Assembly (NCBI GenBank): GCA_903907995.1
Contig: CAIVQH010000031.1
Span: 124,001 to 188,000 of the forward strand
DNA length: 64,000 bases
From: an uncultured Verrucomicrobiota bacterium
GTDB taxonomy: Bacteria; Verrucomicrobiota; Verrucomicrobiia; Limisphaerales; UBA9464
Direction: 5' to 3'
The notes under the pieces: model-generated
The model's database searches: none
What the model was told of the DNA's origin: nothing
Seen by the model: the letters and a program-made list of their open reading frames with translations, nothing else
Shown here: positions 31,532 through 40,356 of the stretch, piece by piece
Layout: every line of letters begins with the position of its first letter
Position numbering within the stretch: position 1 is the first letter of the stretch
Made by a program: the position numbers and the translations under genes

Positions 31532-32144
31532 AGGCCAGTCCGAAAAATGAGAGCGCCCCCGCTCCGAGGAGGATGAACCCCACCCGGCGCTCCGCCTTCA
31601 GCACGTACCAGAGGTAGATGCCGCTGACAGAGATGAACAAAACGAGGTAGGCCGTGGCATCGGACAGCCAGCGCCACGCCTTCATATAGACCCAGTTCAT
31701 CTGCGCTTCTCCGTGGTGCGGACCGGGAGTCTTATGCAGGTCCACCAGCGCGGCGGCAAATCCCCGTTCGCGGGTGGCGATGGTCGCCTCATCGCGGGCG
31801 AGGCTGAGGGTGACCGTCGTCTCGCGGCCCGGGATGGCCACGGGGATGATGAGCTCATCCTCCTTGACGAGGTGCCGGATGTAGCCGATCTCGCCGGGCA
31901 CGCCCGCCTTCGCCAGGACCGGTTTCAATGCCTCGATGAGATTGATGCCCGAAAGGGTCTGCATTCCGACAGGCAGCGGCCCCACCGAGACCACCCGGCT
32001 GCTGGACGCATTCGGCGCGAGCTTCGGCAGCCACGCGTGGACGAGGAAAAAGACGCTGACGGCAAAGACGAGCACGAAGGGGCTGCTGAACAGCCCCAGG
32101 TACAGGTGCAGGTCACGGATGACCCAGTAAAATTGCCGTTTCAT
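31515..32144 (-). CDS. PepSY-associated membrane protein
   Basis: 209 residues, the first gene of a two-gene operon. The N-terminal helix is preceded by VIRDLHLYLGLFSSPFVLVF, the usual start of PepSY_TM proteins (arginine, histidine and aromatic residues before the helix). The extracytoplasmic part is about 40-155. Two C-terminal helices follow (TAYLVLFISVSGIYLWYVL and VGFILLGAGALSFFGLAY). With the next gene it appears to form a split version of a PepSY_TM reductase-like protein. No ferric uptake regulator box was recognised upstream. Confidence 0.78.
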   Translation of the reverse strand: MKRQFYWVIRDLHLYLGLFSSPFVLVFAVSVFFLVHAWLPKLAPNASSSRVVSVGPLPVGMQTLSGINLIEALKPVLAKAGVPGEIGYIRHLVKEDELIIPVAIPGRETTVTLSLARDEATIATRERGFAAALVDLHKTPGPHHGEAQMNWVYMKAWRWLSDATAYLVLFISVSGIYLWYVLKAERRVGFILLGAGALSFFGLAYALSH

Positions 32145-32317
32145 TCAACGCGGCCTCTTCAGGAGGCGAAACCCGGCCGGCTCGCGGCTGCGAGAACAGT
32201 CCGCCGGCCAAGCGGGTCGCAAGGTGATGCTCCATGGCGTTCCATGGCGCAGCCCCTGTCAAGGATCGCTTCCGCCGAGGGGAGCTTGGATCAGCCGTAA
32301 CTCAGGCACACGCCTGC

Positions 32318-35300
32318 TTAGCGCGGGCGAAGCCGGAAGAAGTGTGCGTCGTCCGTAGGATCTATCTCATAGGTGGATTGCCCTGCCGCCGTCACGATTC
32401 CGGTGGTGACGGGTTCCCATCCCGTGTCTGGGCCGAGCGTGGACCGCTGTTCCAGCACGAAGTCGCCATCCGGCCAGGCCAATACGGGCTGCCCGTTCGG
32501 CGAGGTGATGGCGAGGGTGGGCGGGCCGGATACCTCGATCACGGCGGTGGCGCTGAGGGCGGTTCCCACCTCGTTTTTAGCCACGACGGTGTACCGGGCG
32601 GCATCACCGGCAACCACCGGATCCAGCGAGAGCACGGGACCACTGGCGTCAGGAATGGCGGCACCGTCCTTGAGCCACTGATACTCAATGGGCGGCTCGC
32701 CGACGGCCAGGCACGTAAGCCGCAGCTGCCCGCCCGATTGGACCAGCTGCGCCGCCGGATCGGCCACGAAGTAAGGCCGACCCGGGCTCTCGATTTCCCG
32801 CCCACTGACAGCAAAGATTCCCGTGGGCTGGCCCACCTTGGGCGCCCGAAAGGTGATGGCCGCCAGCTGTTTGTCCGCCAGCCCCAGTGCCGCCAGATCC
32901 ACGTCGGTCTGGTAGAGGCAAAGGCCGTAGGTGGCTTCGCCTTGCGGATAAGTGAAAGTGACCTTGTTGGTGGTGACTGAAAGGGCATCGGCAAAGGCTT
33001 CCGACAATCCGCCCAAGGCGGTGACCGATCGGGAAAAGATCCCTCCCCACCAATCCGGACAGTTCAATGGAATGGCGTCACTGCTGCCACCATCGGTGAA
33101 TTGCAGCACGAAATAGCCGGGCGGTCCGTCGCTGGTGCTGAAGGTGCTGCCCGCCAACAGGGCAAGCCGGGAGTAGGATGCCGGCTGGGCCAGCCGCAAG
33201 GTGGCCGTCTGGTTTGTGAAGTCCTTGGCTTTCAGCCAAAGACAGTTGGGGCCGGCGTAGGGCTGCAGTTCAAACACCACATTCGTGTCCTTGGCGCTCG
33301 CGAGCCGGCGGGAGGGCGGCAGCCCATCCCCGCGGCCCCGGAAGCCCGTCTCAAACCAGGCGTGATAGGGTTTGGGAGAATCATCGAAGCCCACATCAGC
33401 CTGGGGATGGGGGCCATTTTCCATGATCACGTCATGGCTCCAGCCGGTGAGTTCGACGGGAAGCAGCGCAGGCATGGCCGGAAAGGTGGAAAGCGTGGTC
33501 GCACGGCTGTTGGTGAGCAACCCTCCCGCCCCGGAAATCTTCACCGAGTAATCCGCCCAAGTCCGGAAATCATAGGCGCTGATCTGGAAAGGTGAGGAAT
33601 TGCTGATGGTCAGGCTCGCCTGGGTTGCTCCAAGTCGGACGGCCGTCGGAATTCCCAGCCTCGTTTGCAGCCACGAATAGGTGGCCGGCGCAAAGCCAAC
33701 GTCAGGAGCCTGCAAGGTCACGTCACTTCCAAAGAGAACGGCTCGGTCCTCGGGGAAGGTGGCTTCAGCGAGGCGTCTCACCGTAAGGCTGGCCGTCGCG
33801 CTGGTCTGCGTGCCCAGGGGGTTGGACACGGTTACGGCGTAGCCGCCGTTCGCGGCGGCGGTCACCCCCCTCAGCATCAGGGTGGCATTGGTAGCTCCCT
33901 CAATGCGCTGGGTATCCCGCCGCCACTGATAACCGAGCGGCCCCGTGCCGAGGGCTGCCACCCGGAAACGAACCTCATCCCCGGTACGGACTTCTTGGGC
34001 GGCCGGCTGGAGTGTGATCATGGGCGGAGCATCCAGCAGCTTCAGGATGGCGGGCGCCCGGCTCGTGTAGGTGCCGTAAGGGCTGCTCACAGCCAGGTTG
34101 TACGCCCCCGCATCTTCCGGCCGCAGCCGGGTGAAACTCAGGGTGGAGTTGGTCGCGCGGGCCAAGGGCACTCCCGCATGCAACCACTGATAGCTGAGCG
34201 GCCCGGACCCGCTGGGAAAGCTGAAGAACACCGTGTCATCTCCCAGAAATGCAGACTGATTGGTAAACGCCTGAAGCTTCAGGGGATTGACGAACACCGT
34301 GAGGTTGGCCGGCGGCGCACTGGTGATGGTGGCGTAGGGAGTGGACACGACCAACGCATAGCTGCCCGCCTGGGACGGCGTGGCTTGCGGCAGCGTCAGA
34401 AAATAATTGGTCTGACCATCGAGGGGGTCTCCGTTGAACAACCACTGATAGGACCGCGGCATTGCACCGTCGATGACCGCTGTAAACACCAGTTTTGAAC
34501 CGGCGGCGACCCTGGGAGTTGTCCCACCGAGGAAAGACACTGTCGGCGACGGTGTCTGCACGCTCAGGTGCGCCGGGCTGGCGCTGGAATCGGAGCCGAG
34601 CGCATTCGCGACCAGCACCCCGTAGTCCCCCGCATCGTTGGGGGTGATCCCCCGCAGGGTCAGGGCGGCATTGGTGGCCCCGGGGAGGTTGGTGCTGTTG
34701 AACTGCCACTGGTAGGAGAACGGCGGCGTACCCCGAGACAGACACGTTGAAGGTATAGTCGTAGCCGGCAGTGATGTTGTTTGTTCCCACCGGGTCGCTG
34801 AGAATGGTGGCGCCCAGGTAGGGCGTTCCTATCCGGATGGTGGAATTGTCCGTATCGGCGACGTAGAGGGTGCCCTGGTTGTCCACGGCGATGCCCGTGG
34901 GATTCCGAAACTGGGCGTAGCGGCCGACCCCGTCGGCCAGGCCTCCGCCGAACCCCACGCCACCGCCCATCATGGAGCCGCCCACATCCGGCAGCCACCG
35001 CCGGATGGAATCGAGATCGGAGTCCGTCAGAAAAAGCCCTCCACGCGTGTCAGTGGTCAGGCTCGTAAGCACGACCATTTGTCTTCCAAAGTTCTCAAAG
35101 TAAGTGCCCCGAACGCCGGCCAGATAGTCGTAAACTTCATAGGTATCATCGTTGATGATGTAAAACCCGCCATCCCGAGCCACAGCAAGGGCATGGAGGC
35201 CATACCACGGGCTGTTTATGTTGATAATCGACAGGCTGCCATCCGGTGCATATTTGCGGATCGCCTTTCTTTCCTCATCACCGGCGTAAAGGCTGTCATC

Positions 35301-36698
35301 CGGCCCGACGGCCAGGGCGGTCACTCCGGCGAGGCCGGAATAGCCAATGACCACGCCCTCCGGCGTGATCCGGCGGATTTCGTTGTTGCCGGTGTCCGCG
35401 ACATAGACATAGCCACGGCTGTCCACGGCCAGGCAGGCGGGCTTCGAAAAAAGGGCCTCCGATCCGGTTCCATCAGCCAGTCCAGACACTCCGGCCATGC
35501 CCGCCAGCGTGCTGACCCTGCCCATCGGGTCGATTTTCCGGATGGTGTGGTTCAGCGTGTCCGCCACAAACACGTTGCGGCTGGCATCCACGGCCAGGCC
35601 GGACGGATGATTGAAGCGTGCCTCGCTGCCCTGGCCATCACGGCTGCCCACATTTCTCCCCGGACCGAACACCGTGCTGATGACTCCATCCGCGATCTGC
35701 CGGATGCCACCGGTGGTATTGACATAGAGCTGATGCTGTTGTCCCACGACCAATGCGCCGGGTTCGGCCAGCGTGCCCGTGGCCACCGGGCCATCCTGCC
35801 GGCCGGAGAGATTGGGCTGCCCGGCCAGGAGGATCAGGGTGGGCGAAGGTTTCAGGAGAACCTTGAAGATGATCTGCTGGCTCGCACACGACACGTACAG
35901 GGTGTCATTGCCATCCAGCGCCAGGCCGGAGGCACCGCTGATGGCGAGCCCTCCGGCGGCGGTGGTCTGGCCTTTGAAAACCACGGTCGCCTTTCCCCGC
36001 GGCGTAATCTTGTAAATGACCGGGATGGAAGGTGAATACTCGACCTCCAACACATCGGCGACGTAGAGGTTCCCCTCGTCATCCACCGCCAAGCCGCCGG
36101 GATGGGTGAAAACCACCGGCGTCCCGTCGCCCTCCAGCGTGGCCTGGACCGCCTGGAACCGCCTCTGGGCATCCACCCGGAAAACCCCGGTAAGATACTG
36201 CAAGGTGAGATAAAGAGTGCCGTCGCGGGTACAAGCCAGCAGCTGCGGACTGTTCGGCAATTGGGGGTAGTCCGAATCCGGCGAGAAAGTCATCGTCGAA
36301 ACGCGGCCTGCCCCGTCCACGACACGGATGAGCTGGTTGGAGAAATCGGCGACATAAAGGAGGCCGCCGGCATCCATGGCCAGATTTTTGGGAAAGTTGA
36401 ACAGCGCTCCGGTTCCCTGCCCATCCCATTTCCCCATGCGCCCCAGGGTGGAGCCGGCCAGAGATGTGATCACCCCGTTTGTGGAATACCGCTGAACACC
36501 ACAGAAATCGCAGGCATAGAGATTGCCTTCCGCATCGATCGCCAGGCCAAACGGGCCCGTTCCATCGATATCCGGCACCCCGGCCAACGTTTTGAACAGG
36601 TAATTCGGCGCCCCTGCCTTCAGTGTGACGGGTCCGGTCAGGAACGTCAGGCATAGCAGCGACAAAAGGTTCCAGGCGCGGGTAATCGGGAACTTCAT
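32318..36698 (-). pseudogene. Giant secreted NHL-repeat/Ig-like protein, frameshifted
   Basis: Two overlapping frames make one protein of about 1,460 residues. From ATG 36698 there is a signal peptide (LLSLLCLTFLTGPVTLKAGA), then many NHL blades of the form GLAVDASRNVFVADTLNHTI (36540-34840). At about 34735 the frame breaks in FNVSVSG next to a run of four cytosines. The continuation in the other frame is TPPFSYQWQFNS, which is what an Ig-like domain requires. Several Ig-like repeats (YQWLFNGDPLDG, YQWLHAGVPLA, YQWLKDGAAIP) follow to 32318, and it ends HFFRLRPR. It may be a true mutation, a programmed shift or a sequencing error. It is likely a surface protein. Confidence 0.8.
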
Positions 36699-36737
36699 GG
36701 GACGACGTTGACGGTATTGGGACTGAAACGGACCCGC

Positions 36738-36762
36738 TCTGATCTGATCTGATCTGATCTGA
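36738..36762. repeat. TCTGA pentanucleotide tandem repeat (5 copies)
   Basis: Five uninterrupted copies of TCTGA lie 40 bp upstream of the start of the frameshifted NHL/Ig-like gene. Simple repeats in such a position can change length by slippage and alter promoter spacing. The rest of the gap up to the XRE operon (36763-36984) shows no gene. Confidence 0.7.
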
Positions 36763-36984
36763 CGGAAGGCGGATTTGCCGGCACCGGGTATCATGCCACG
36801 GATGCCGCCTCCTGATGCCCCGAGCGTCCGCAAAGGAAGGCCCGCCCTTCAAGGCACATCTTCAGCACCCGGTCGGTCGGGCGCCTCATTCTTCATCCCC
36901 GCTGAGGGTGCCCATCAGGCCAATACGGTACTTCAGCTCGCCGAATCCATTGGACGAAAGCGGCTGCAAGGAGCTCACCAGTCG

Positions 36985-37022
36985 TGTAAAGCACGCTTGA
37001 CACATGGAAAGGATGCTTTACA
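36985..37022 (+). promoter_or_regulatory. Probable autoregulated promoter/operator of the membrane protein-XRE pair
   Basis: Inverted repeat TGTAAAGCA (36985-36993) and TGCTTTACA (37014-37022), with a consensus -35 box TTGACA at 36997-37002 inside it and a possible -10 (TACAGT, 37019-37024) sixteen bases later. A repressor bound to the two half-sites would cover the promoter. The downstream XRE protein is the natural candidate. Transcription would begin only a few bases from GTG 37031, implying a leaderless or nearly leaderless message. Confidence 0.6.
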
Positions 37023-37030
37023 GTGCTCCC

Positions 37031-37402
37031 GTGAAATGGAAATCGAAGTTTTCGGTGCGGATGATCGGCGGGCTCACGGGCTACGCGCTGGGATTGGTGG
37101 TGCTCAACCACTTTGACGCCGCCCAGCCACCGCACCGGTATTGGCTGGTCATCTTCCCCCTGTTGCCCCTGATCTACGTGGTGAACACGATCGTCCGCCA
37201 CACCTCCGAACTGGATGAGATGTGGCGCAAGATCGTGACCGAGGCGATGGCCTTCTCGGGACTGGCCACCGGGTTCACCTGCTTCACCTACCTGTTCCTT
37301 CGCGACATGGGCGCGCCGGAGTTCCGCCCCGAATGGGCCTTCTACCTCATGTTCGCCTACTACGGGGTCGGCGGCTACTTCTCGCGCCGGAGGTATCAGT
37401 GA
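37031..37402 (+). CDS. Small integral membrane protein in operon with XRE regulator
   Basis: 123 residues with four predicted membrane helices (MIGGLTGYALGLVVL, YWLVIFPLLPLIYVV, AMAFSGLATGFTCFTYLFL and FYLMFAYYGVGGYF). The family is common next to tiny XRE regulators but its function is unknown. I prefer GTG 37031 (VKWKSKFSV) because the predicted promoter overlaps the upstream ATG at 37004; the ATG would add nine residues. The stop overlaps the XRE start (GTGA). Confidence 0.7.
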   Translation: MKWKSKFSVRMIGGLTGYALGLVVLNHFDAAQPPHRYWLVIFPLLPLIYVVNTIVRHTSELDEMWRKIVTEAMAFSGLATGFTCFTYLFLRDMGAPEFRPEWAFYLMFAYYGVGGYFSRRRYQ

Positions 37403-37596
37403 AAAACCGCGTGCGCGACCTGCGGACGGCCAAGGAGTGGTCCCAGGCCGACCTGGCCGACCGCCTCGAAGTCTCGCGCCAGACCGTGAACGCGATCGAG
37501 ACGGGCCGCTACGACCCCAGCCTGCCCCTCGCCTTTAAGCTAGCCCGCCTCTTCAAGCAGCCCATCGGGGCCATTTTCGAGGATGAAGCGGAGTGA
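37399..37596 (+). CDS. Small XRE-family transcriptional regulator (YozG/Cro-like)
   Basis: 65 residues, a single helix-turn-helix domain: VRDLRTAKEWSQADLADRLE then VSRQTVNAIETGRYDPSLPL. This is the compact XRE type often encoded beside a small membrane protein. The GTG start overlaps the upstream stop. It is likely a repressor of its own operon through the palindrome at 36985-37022. The membrane partner may modulate its activity, but that is inference. Confidence 0.85.
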   Translation: MKNRVRDLRTAKEWSQADLADRLEVSRQTVNAIETGRYDPSLPLAFKLARLFKQPIGAIFEDEAE

Positions 37597-37666
37597 GGAG
37601 GTACGGCAAGGCGCGTGATCACGTTCGCAACTCCGCTCTATAGAAGCCGTTTGGCGGGTCATGCTT

Positions 37667-38110
37667 TCACCCGCCCGCCGCACGGCGGGTGCGCCAGTGG
37701 GTGCGGAAGTGGTCCACGGCGTCGGCGCGGATGCGGATGCGGCGGGGGCCATTGTATTCCACGAGATCCTCAGGCAGCGCCTCGGTGCCGATCTTGCGCC
37801 GGATCGCTTCGGGGCCGAGGCCGAAGATCACGCCGAACTGCTTCGGGGTCAGCCATGCCTGCGGCTTGCCGGCGCGCACAAGGTAGTCCTCCCCCCGACG
37901 CTCGATCACGGCGGGGAAGCTCAGCGGGAGCGCCGGCAGCATGGGTTGCAGGTCCGCCGGTGAAGCCGGTGCCTTTCTGGAGGGCGGCAGCGACGCCGAC
38001 GGTGTCGGCGCCCGCTTGGGCAGTGGCGAAGCAGGTGCCGGCTGGGCCATCTGGAGGGCGACCGCAGGATGAAGCGCCAGGGCACGGAGGCGTGGGGAAA
38101 GGGTGTTCAT
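37667..38110 (-). CDS. Hypothetical protein with C-terminal helix-turn-helix-like domain
   Basis: 147 residues. The first 60 are Pro/Ala-rich and probably disordered. The C-terminal part AWLTPKQFGVIFGLGPEAIR then IRIRADAVDHFRTHW resembles the MerR-like/excisionase-type helix-turn-helix found in small DNA-binding proteins of mobile elements. It is the last gene of a leftward group (39102 to 37667) that faces the regulator at 39375. Function unknown. Confidence 0.6.
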   Translation of the reverse strand: MNTLSPRLRALALHPAVALQMAQPAPASPLPKRAPTPSASLPPSRKAPASPADLQPMLPALPLSFPAVIERRGEDYLVRAGKPQAWLTPKQFGVIFGLGPEAIRRKIGTEALPEDLVEYNGPRRIRIRADAVDHFRTHWRTRRAAGG

Positions 38111-38116
38111 AGACGG

Positions 38117-38163
38117 GCGAGTAATCAGTGAGGCTGTGATCAGTAATCAGTAACCAGTGATCA
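38117..38163. repeat. AGTAATCAGT repeat family R5, copy C
   Basis: A cluster of GTAATCAGT and CAGTGATCAG words in the 64-bp gap between the genes at 38110 and 38175. It appears to be a single arm of the inverted repeat seen at 24266 and 38797. Confidence 0.65.
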
Positions 38164-38174
38164 GAGAGACGCGG

Positions 38175-38402
38175 TCAGTGCGTGGGCACCTCGGCCCAGG
38201 CGGTGAGCCAGGTGATGGGGTATTCCTTGGCGGCTCCGGCGGGGTTGGCGAGCTGGAAGACCGGTCGCCCCGGGTGCAGCGCGCCGACGTGTGCGACGGG
38301 CACGTGGTAGCCGCCGTCGTCCTTGGCAACGGGGAAGTTGAAGAGCAGCACGACGCGCCGGTTGGGCGGCAGCGAGGCGGGCGGATTCCACGGGGCATTC
38401 AT
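38175..38402 (-). CDS. Small hypothetical protein
   Basis: 75 residues. It has a proline-rich start (MNAPWNPPASLPPNRRV) and a compact beta-rich body (VLLFNFPVAKDDGGYHV and KEYPITWLTAWAEVP) that vaguely resembles phage or plasmid DUF551-type small proteins. The ATG overlaps the stop of the preceding gene by 4 nt (ATGA), indicating translational coupling. No function can be assigned. Confidence 0.6.
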   Translation of the reverse strand: MNAPWNPPASLPPNRRVVLLFNFPVAKDDGGYHVPVAHVGALHPGRPVFQLANPAGAAKEYPITWLTAWAEVPTH

Positions 38403-38773
38403 GCGGGCACCTCCGGCACGAGATCGGTCGGAGCGGCGACGGTGACACTGACACCGGCCGCAGCGGCGGCGGATTTCGCGAGTCGCGGTTCCTTCCAATC
38501 GGCGACGTGGTAGCGGTGGAAGACCTTGGCGGAGTAGGCGACGTGTTTCTGCGCGAACTGGTCCACGACGACGACGCAGCGGCCATCGGGCAGCGTGATC
38601 GCCTCGCCCAGCGGCGGGTGGAGAAGCAGCGCGGCGTTCAGCTCGGCCTCGGCGCGCTGGTAGAGTTCGCGGGCGCGCGCCCCGAGGCGCAGGTGGCGCG
38701 CGAGCGAGCGTGCAAGCCGGCGGTTCGCGGCGCGGGTGGTTCGGGCGGTTCGGCGGGAGGGGGTCAGTTTCAT
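38399..38773 (-). CDS. Small hypothetical basic protein
   Basis: 124 residues. The N-terminal 45 residues are very basic and helical (RRTARTTRAANRRLARSLAR), as in nucleic-acid-binding proteins. The C-terminal part has GEAITLPDGRCVVVVDQFAQ, a small beta segment. It overlaps the gene at 38175 by 4 nt. It belongs to the leftward group of small genes controlled from the 39103-39252 region. The family is not recognised. Confidence 0.6.
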   Translation of the reverse strand: MKLTPSRRTARTTRAANRRLARSLARHLRLGARARELYQRAEAELNAALLLHPPLGEAITLPDGRCVVVVDQFAQKHVAYSAKVFHRYHVADWKEPRLAKSAAAAAGVSVTVAAPTDLVPEVPA

Positions 38774-38796
38774 GGTGTTATCGTGAGTTTTGAGGA

Positions 38797-38912
38797 AGTG
38801 ATCAGTAATCAGTAATCAGTGAGCCAGTGATCAGTGGGGGCGTATGGAAGGTGGCAAACATATCGATTGGTGGGTCTGTTTACTGATCACTGTTTCACTG
38901 ACTCACTGACCT
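38797..38912. repeat. AGTAATCAGT repeat family R5, copy B
   Basis: Inverted repeat with left arm at 38797-38838 (CAGTAATCAG words) and right arm at about 38878-38912. The right arm encodes the end (VSESVKQ) and TGA stop of the gene at 38887-39102. Same family as 24266-24370. Confidence 0.75.
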
Positions 38913-39102
38913 CCGGAAATTCGCGCTGGGCGAGCAGGTGGCGGTCGAGCGTGGCCAGCACGGTGAGCACGGCCGCGCGGCGCTCGTTGGAGCGCGGCAG
39001 AGTCTCGGCCAGGCCGGTCAACAGCGCGCGGCGTTCGGCGACGGAGTCGGGCAGCGTGCCGACAACGTGGTCGGCCAGCCGGTTGTAGGTGTCGGGAGTC
39101 AT
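38887..39102 (-). CDS. Small hypothetical protein
   Basis: 71 residues, helical and charged (TYNRLADHVVGTLPDSVAER then RRAAVLTVLATLDRHLL). ATG 39102 is the first start after the operator region that separates it from the regulator at 39375. The last seven codons and the stop come from a dispersed repeat. It is the promoter-proximal gene of the leftward small-gene group. Function unknown. Confidence 0.55.
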   Translation of the reverse strand: MTPDTYNRLADHVVGTLPDSVAERRALLTGLAETLPRSNERRAAVLTVLATLDRHLLAQREFPEVSESVKQ

Positions 39103-39252
39103 GAACGGTGCCGGTGCGGTGCGGATGGAAGCATTTGGCAAGGCGTTACCCGGTTCCGGCGCAAGTGCCGCGCAAGATCCGCCACTCCGCGAAGCCCAGG
39201 CCGACCGGCGGTCCGGCACAGAACTTCGCAGGTCAACTTAGCGGCAACATTC

Positions 39253-39350
39253 ATTGCGTGATGCAATAGTTACATTGCTATAAGCAATTTCGCAAGTCGT
39301 TTTGTTGCGTGATACAACTTTTTTCTCCTTGAAAGATTGCGCTATGCAAC
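39253..39350. promoter_or_regulatory. Four 15-bp palindromic operator-like sites
   Basis: Four near-perfect palindromes of the form RTTGC-N5-GCAAY lie in this AT-rich gap: ATTGCGTGATGCAAT (39253-39267), ATTGCTATAAGCAAT (39274-39288), GTTGCGTGATACAAC (39304-39318) and ATTGCGCTATGCAAC (39336-39350). Start-to-start distances are 21, 30 and 32 bp, close to whole helical turns. They separate the leftward small-gene group from the rightward HTH gene, whose product is the likely ligand. Confidence 0.7.
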
Positions 39351-39374
39351 CGGATGGCCTAAAAGGTTGTCGCC

Positions 39375-40079
39375 GTGGACGAACTTAATCAGGAATTTTT
39401 GCGGCTGCTCTCCTCCTCGGGCTGGAAAAAGGCCCGGGCCGCCGCCGAGCTGCACGTGGACCCCAGCGCGGTCACCCGCTATGTCAATGGCGAGGCCCGA
39501 CCGAGCCTCACCGTGCTGCGCCTCTTCGCCGAGATCATCGGCGAGCGCCTGCTCGTCGGCAGCGCCGATGATGTGCCCACCGCGCTGCGCGACGGCCCAC
39601 GCCACCTGGAGGCGTGGGAGCGCGACCTGCTGGACCGCCTGCGCCGCATCGAGCCGGCCAAGCGCCGCCCAGCCATCGAGGCCCTCGGGCAATTCCTCGA
39701 CGCTTACGCCTCCTTCCCCTCCGTAGATCATCCGCGCTACGCACCGGCCAACTCCCTGATCCTAAACGACGCCCCTCTGCCCCCGACTACGCCACCCGCG
39801 CCGGTGCCTGCACCCGCTCCCGCCGTGGGCACCTCGCCGGCACGTGGGCGCGGCGGACGGCAGCGGGTCAGTTCCGCCAAGCCACCGCTTTCGAGCGAAG
39901 GCATGGAAGCGCACGCCCTGCTGGGGGCGGTGGTGGCGGGCCAGCATCCCGGCGGAGGGCCCCCTCCAGCACCCACAACTGCTTCGCCCAGCGGTAGTAA
40001 ACGCGAGCCAGGGCGGCGAGTTCGTCCGGCGTCTTCCCCCGGGTCGCGCCCTGCAACGCCGGCTCCACCTGCACCCTGA
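39375..40079 (+). CDS. XRE-like helix-turn-helix regulator
   Basis: 234 residues from a GTG start. Residues 5-60 form a Cro/C1-type helix-turn-helix: FLRLLSSSGWKKARAAAELH then VDPSAVTRYVNGEARPSLTV. The middle region (ERDLLDRLRRIEPAKRRPAI) is helical. The last 90 residues are Pro/Ala/Ser-rich and overlap a better-looking gene on the other strand, so part of this tail may be little more than a long open frame. It is expected to bind the four palindromes just upstream and control both its own gene and the leftward small genes. Confidence 0.72.
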   Translation: MDELNQEFLRLLSSSGWKKARAAAELHVDPSAVTRYVNGEARPSLTVLRLFAEIIGERLLVGSADDVPTALRDGPRHLEAWERDLLDRLRRIEPAKRRPAIEALGQFLDAYASFPSVDHPRYAPANSLILNDAPLPPTTPPAPVPAPAPAVGTSPARGRGGRQRVSSAKPPLSSEGMEAHALLGAVVAGQHPGGGPPPAPTTASPSGSKREPGRRVRPASSPGSRPATPAPPAP

Positions 40080-40119
40080 ATTCAAGCGGAAGCTGTCTGG
40101 GATCAAAAGCCTTCTTCAT
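39868..40119 (-). CDS. Small hypothetical protein, antisense to the tail of the HTH gene
   Basis: 83 residues. The first 55 look like a real protein: MKKAFDPRQLPLEFRVQVEP then TPDELAALARVYYRWAKQLW. The rest is a proline-rich tail. It overlaps the 3' part of the rightward regulator gene by 212 bp on the opposite strand. Either the two really overlap, or one is not expressed in full. No family is recognised. Confidence 0.5.
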   Translation of the reverse strand: MKKAFDPRQLPLEFRVQVEPALQGATRGKTPDELAALARVYYRWAKQLWVLEGALRRDAGPPPPPPAGRALPCLRSKAVAWRN

Positions 40120-40356
40120 TCTGGAGCCAAGCCTACCGGCGGGGTGCGAGCAATTTGTGAATAACTTGGACGCGAGAAACCTCTGACCCCGTCTCTAGTA
40201 AGAATTTCATCGCAAAGCTTGGCCGAACGTCAAGCACTTGGTCTTGATCCAAGGTAGGCATCAACACGCTGTACGCCCTCGCAGGAAATGCGCCGGGAAG
40301 TAATTGGGAGTGGAATATGGGTTCGATGCACATAACAATGGCTCGTCGACCAAAAC

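Noticed and set aside
38117-38912. Clusters of CAGTAATCAGT words considered as a CRISPR array
   Set aside because: The words are too short, have no regular spacers, form inverted arms and occur singly between genes. No cas gene is present.
40133-40333. A 66-codon minus-strand frame upstream of the Septu-like ATPase
   Set aside because: It has no recognisable motif and no ribosome-binding site, and it lies in AT-rich DNA that probably holds the ATPase promoter. Not enough support for a gene.
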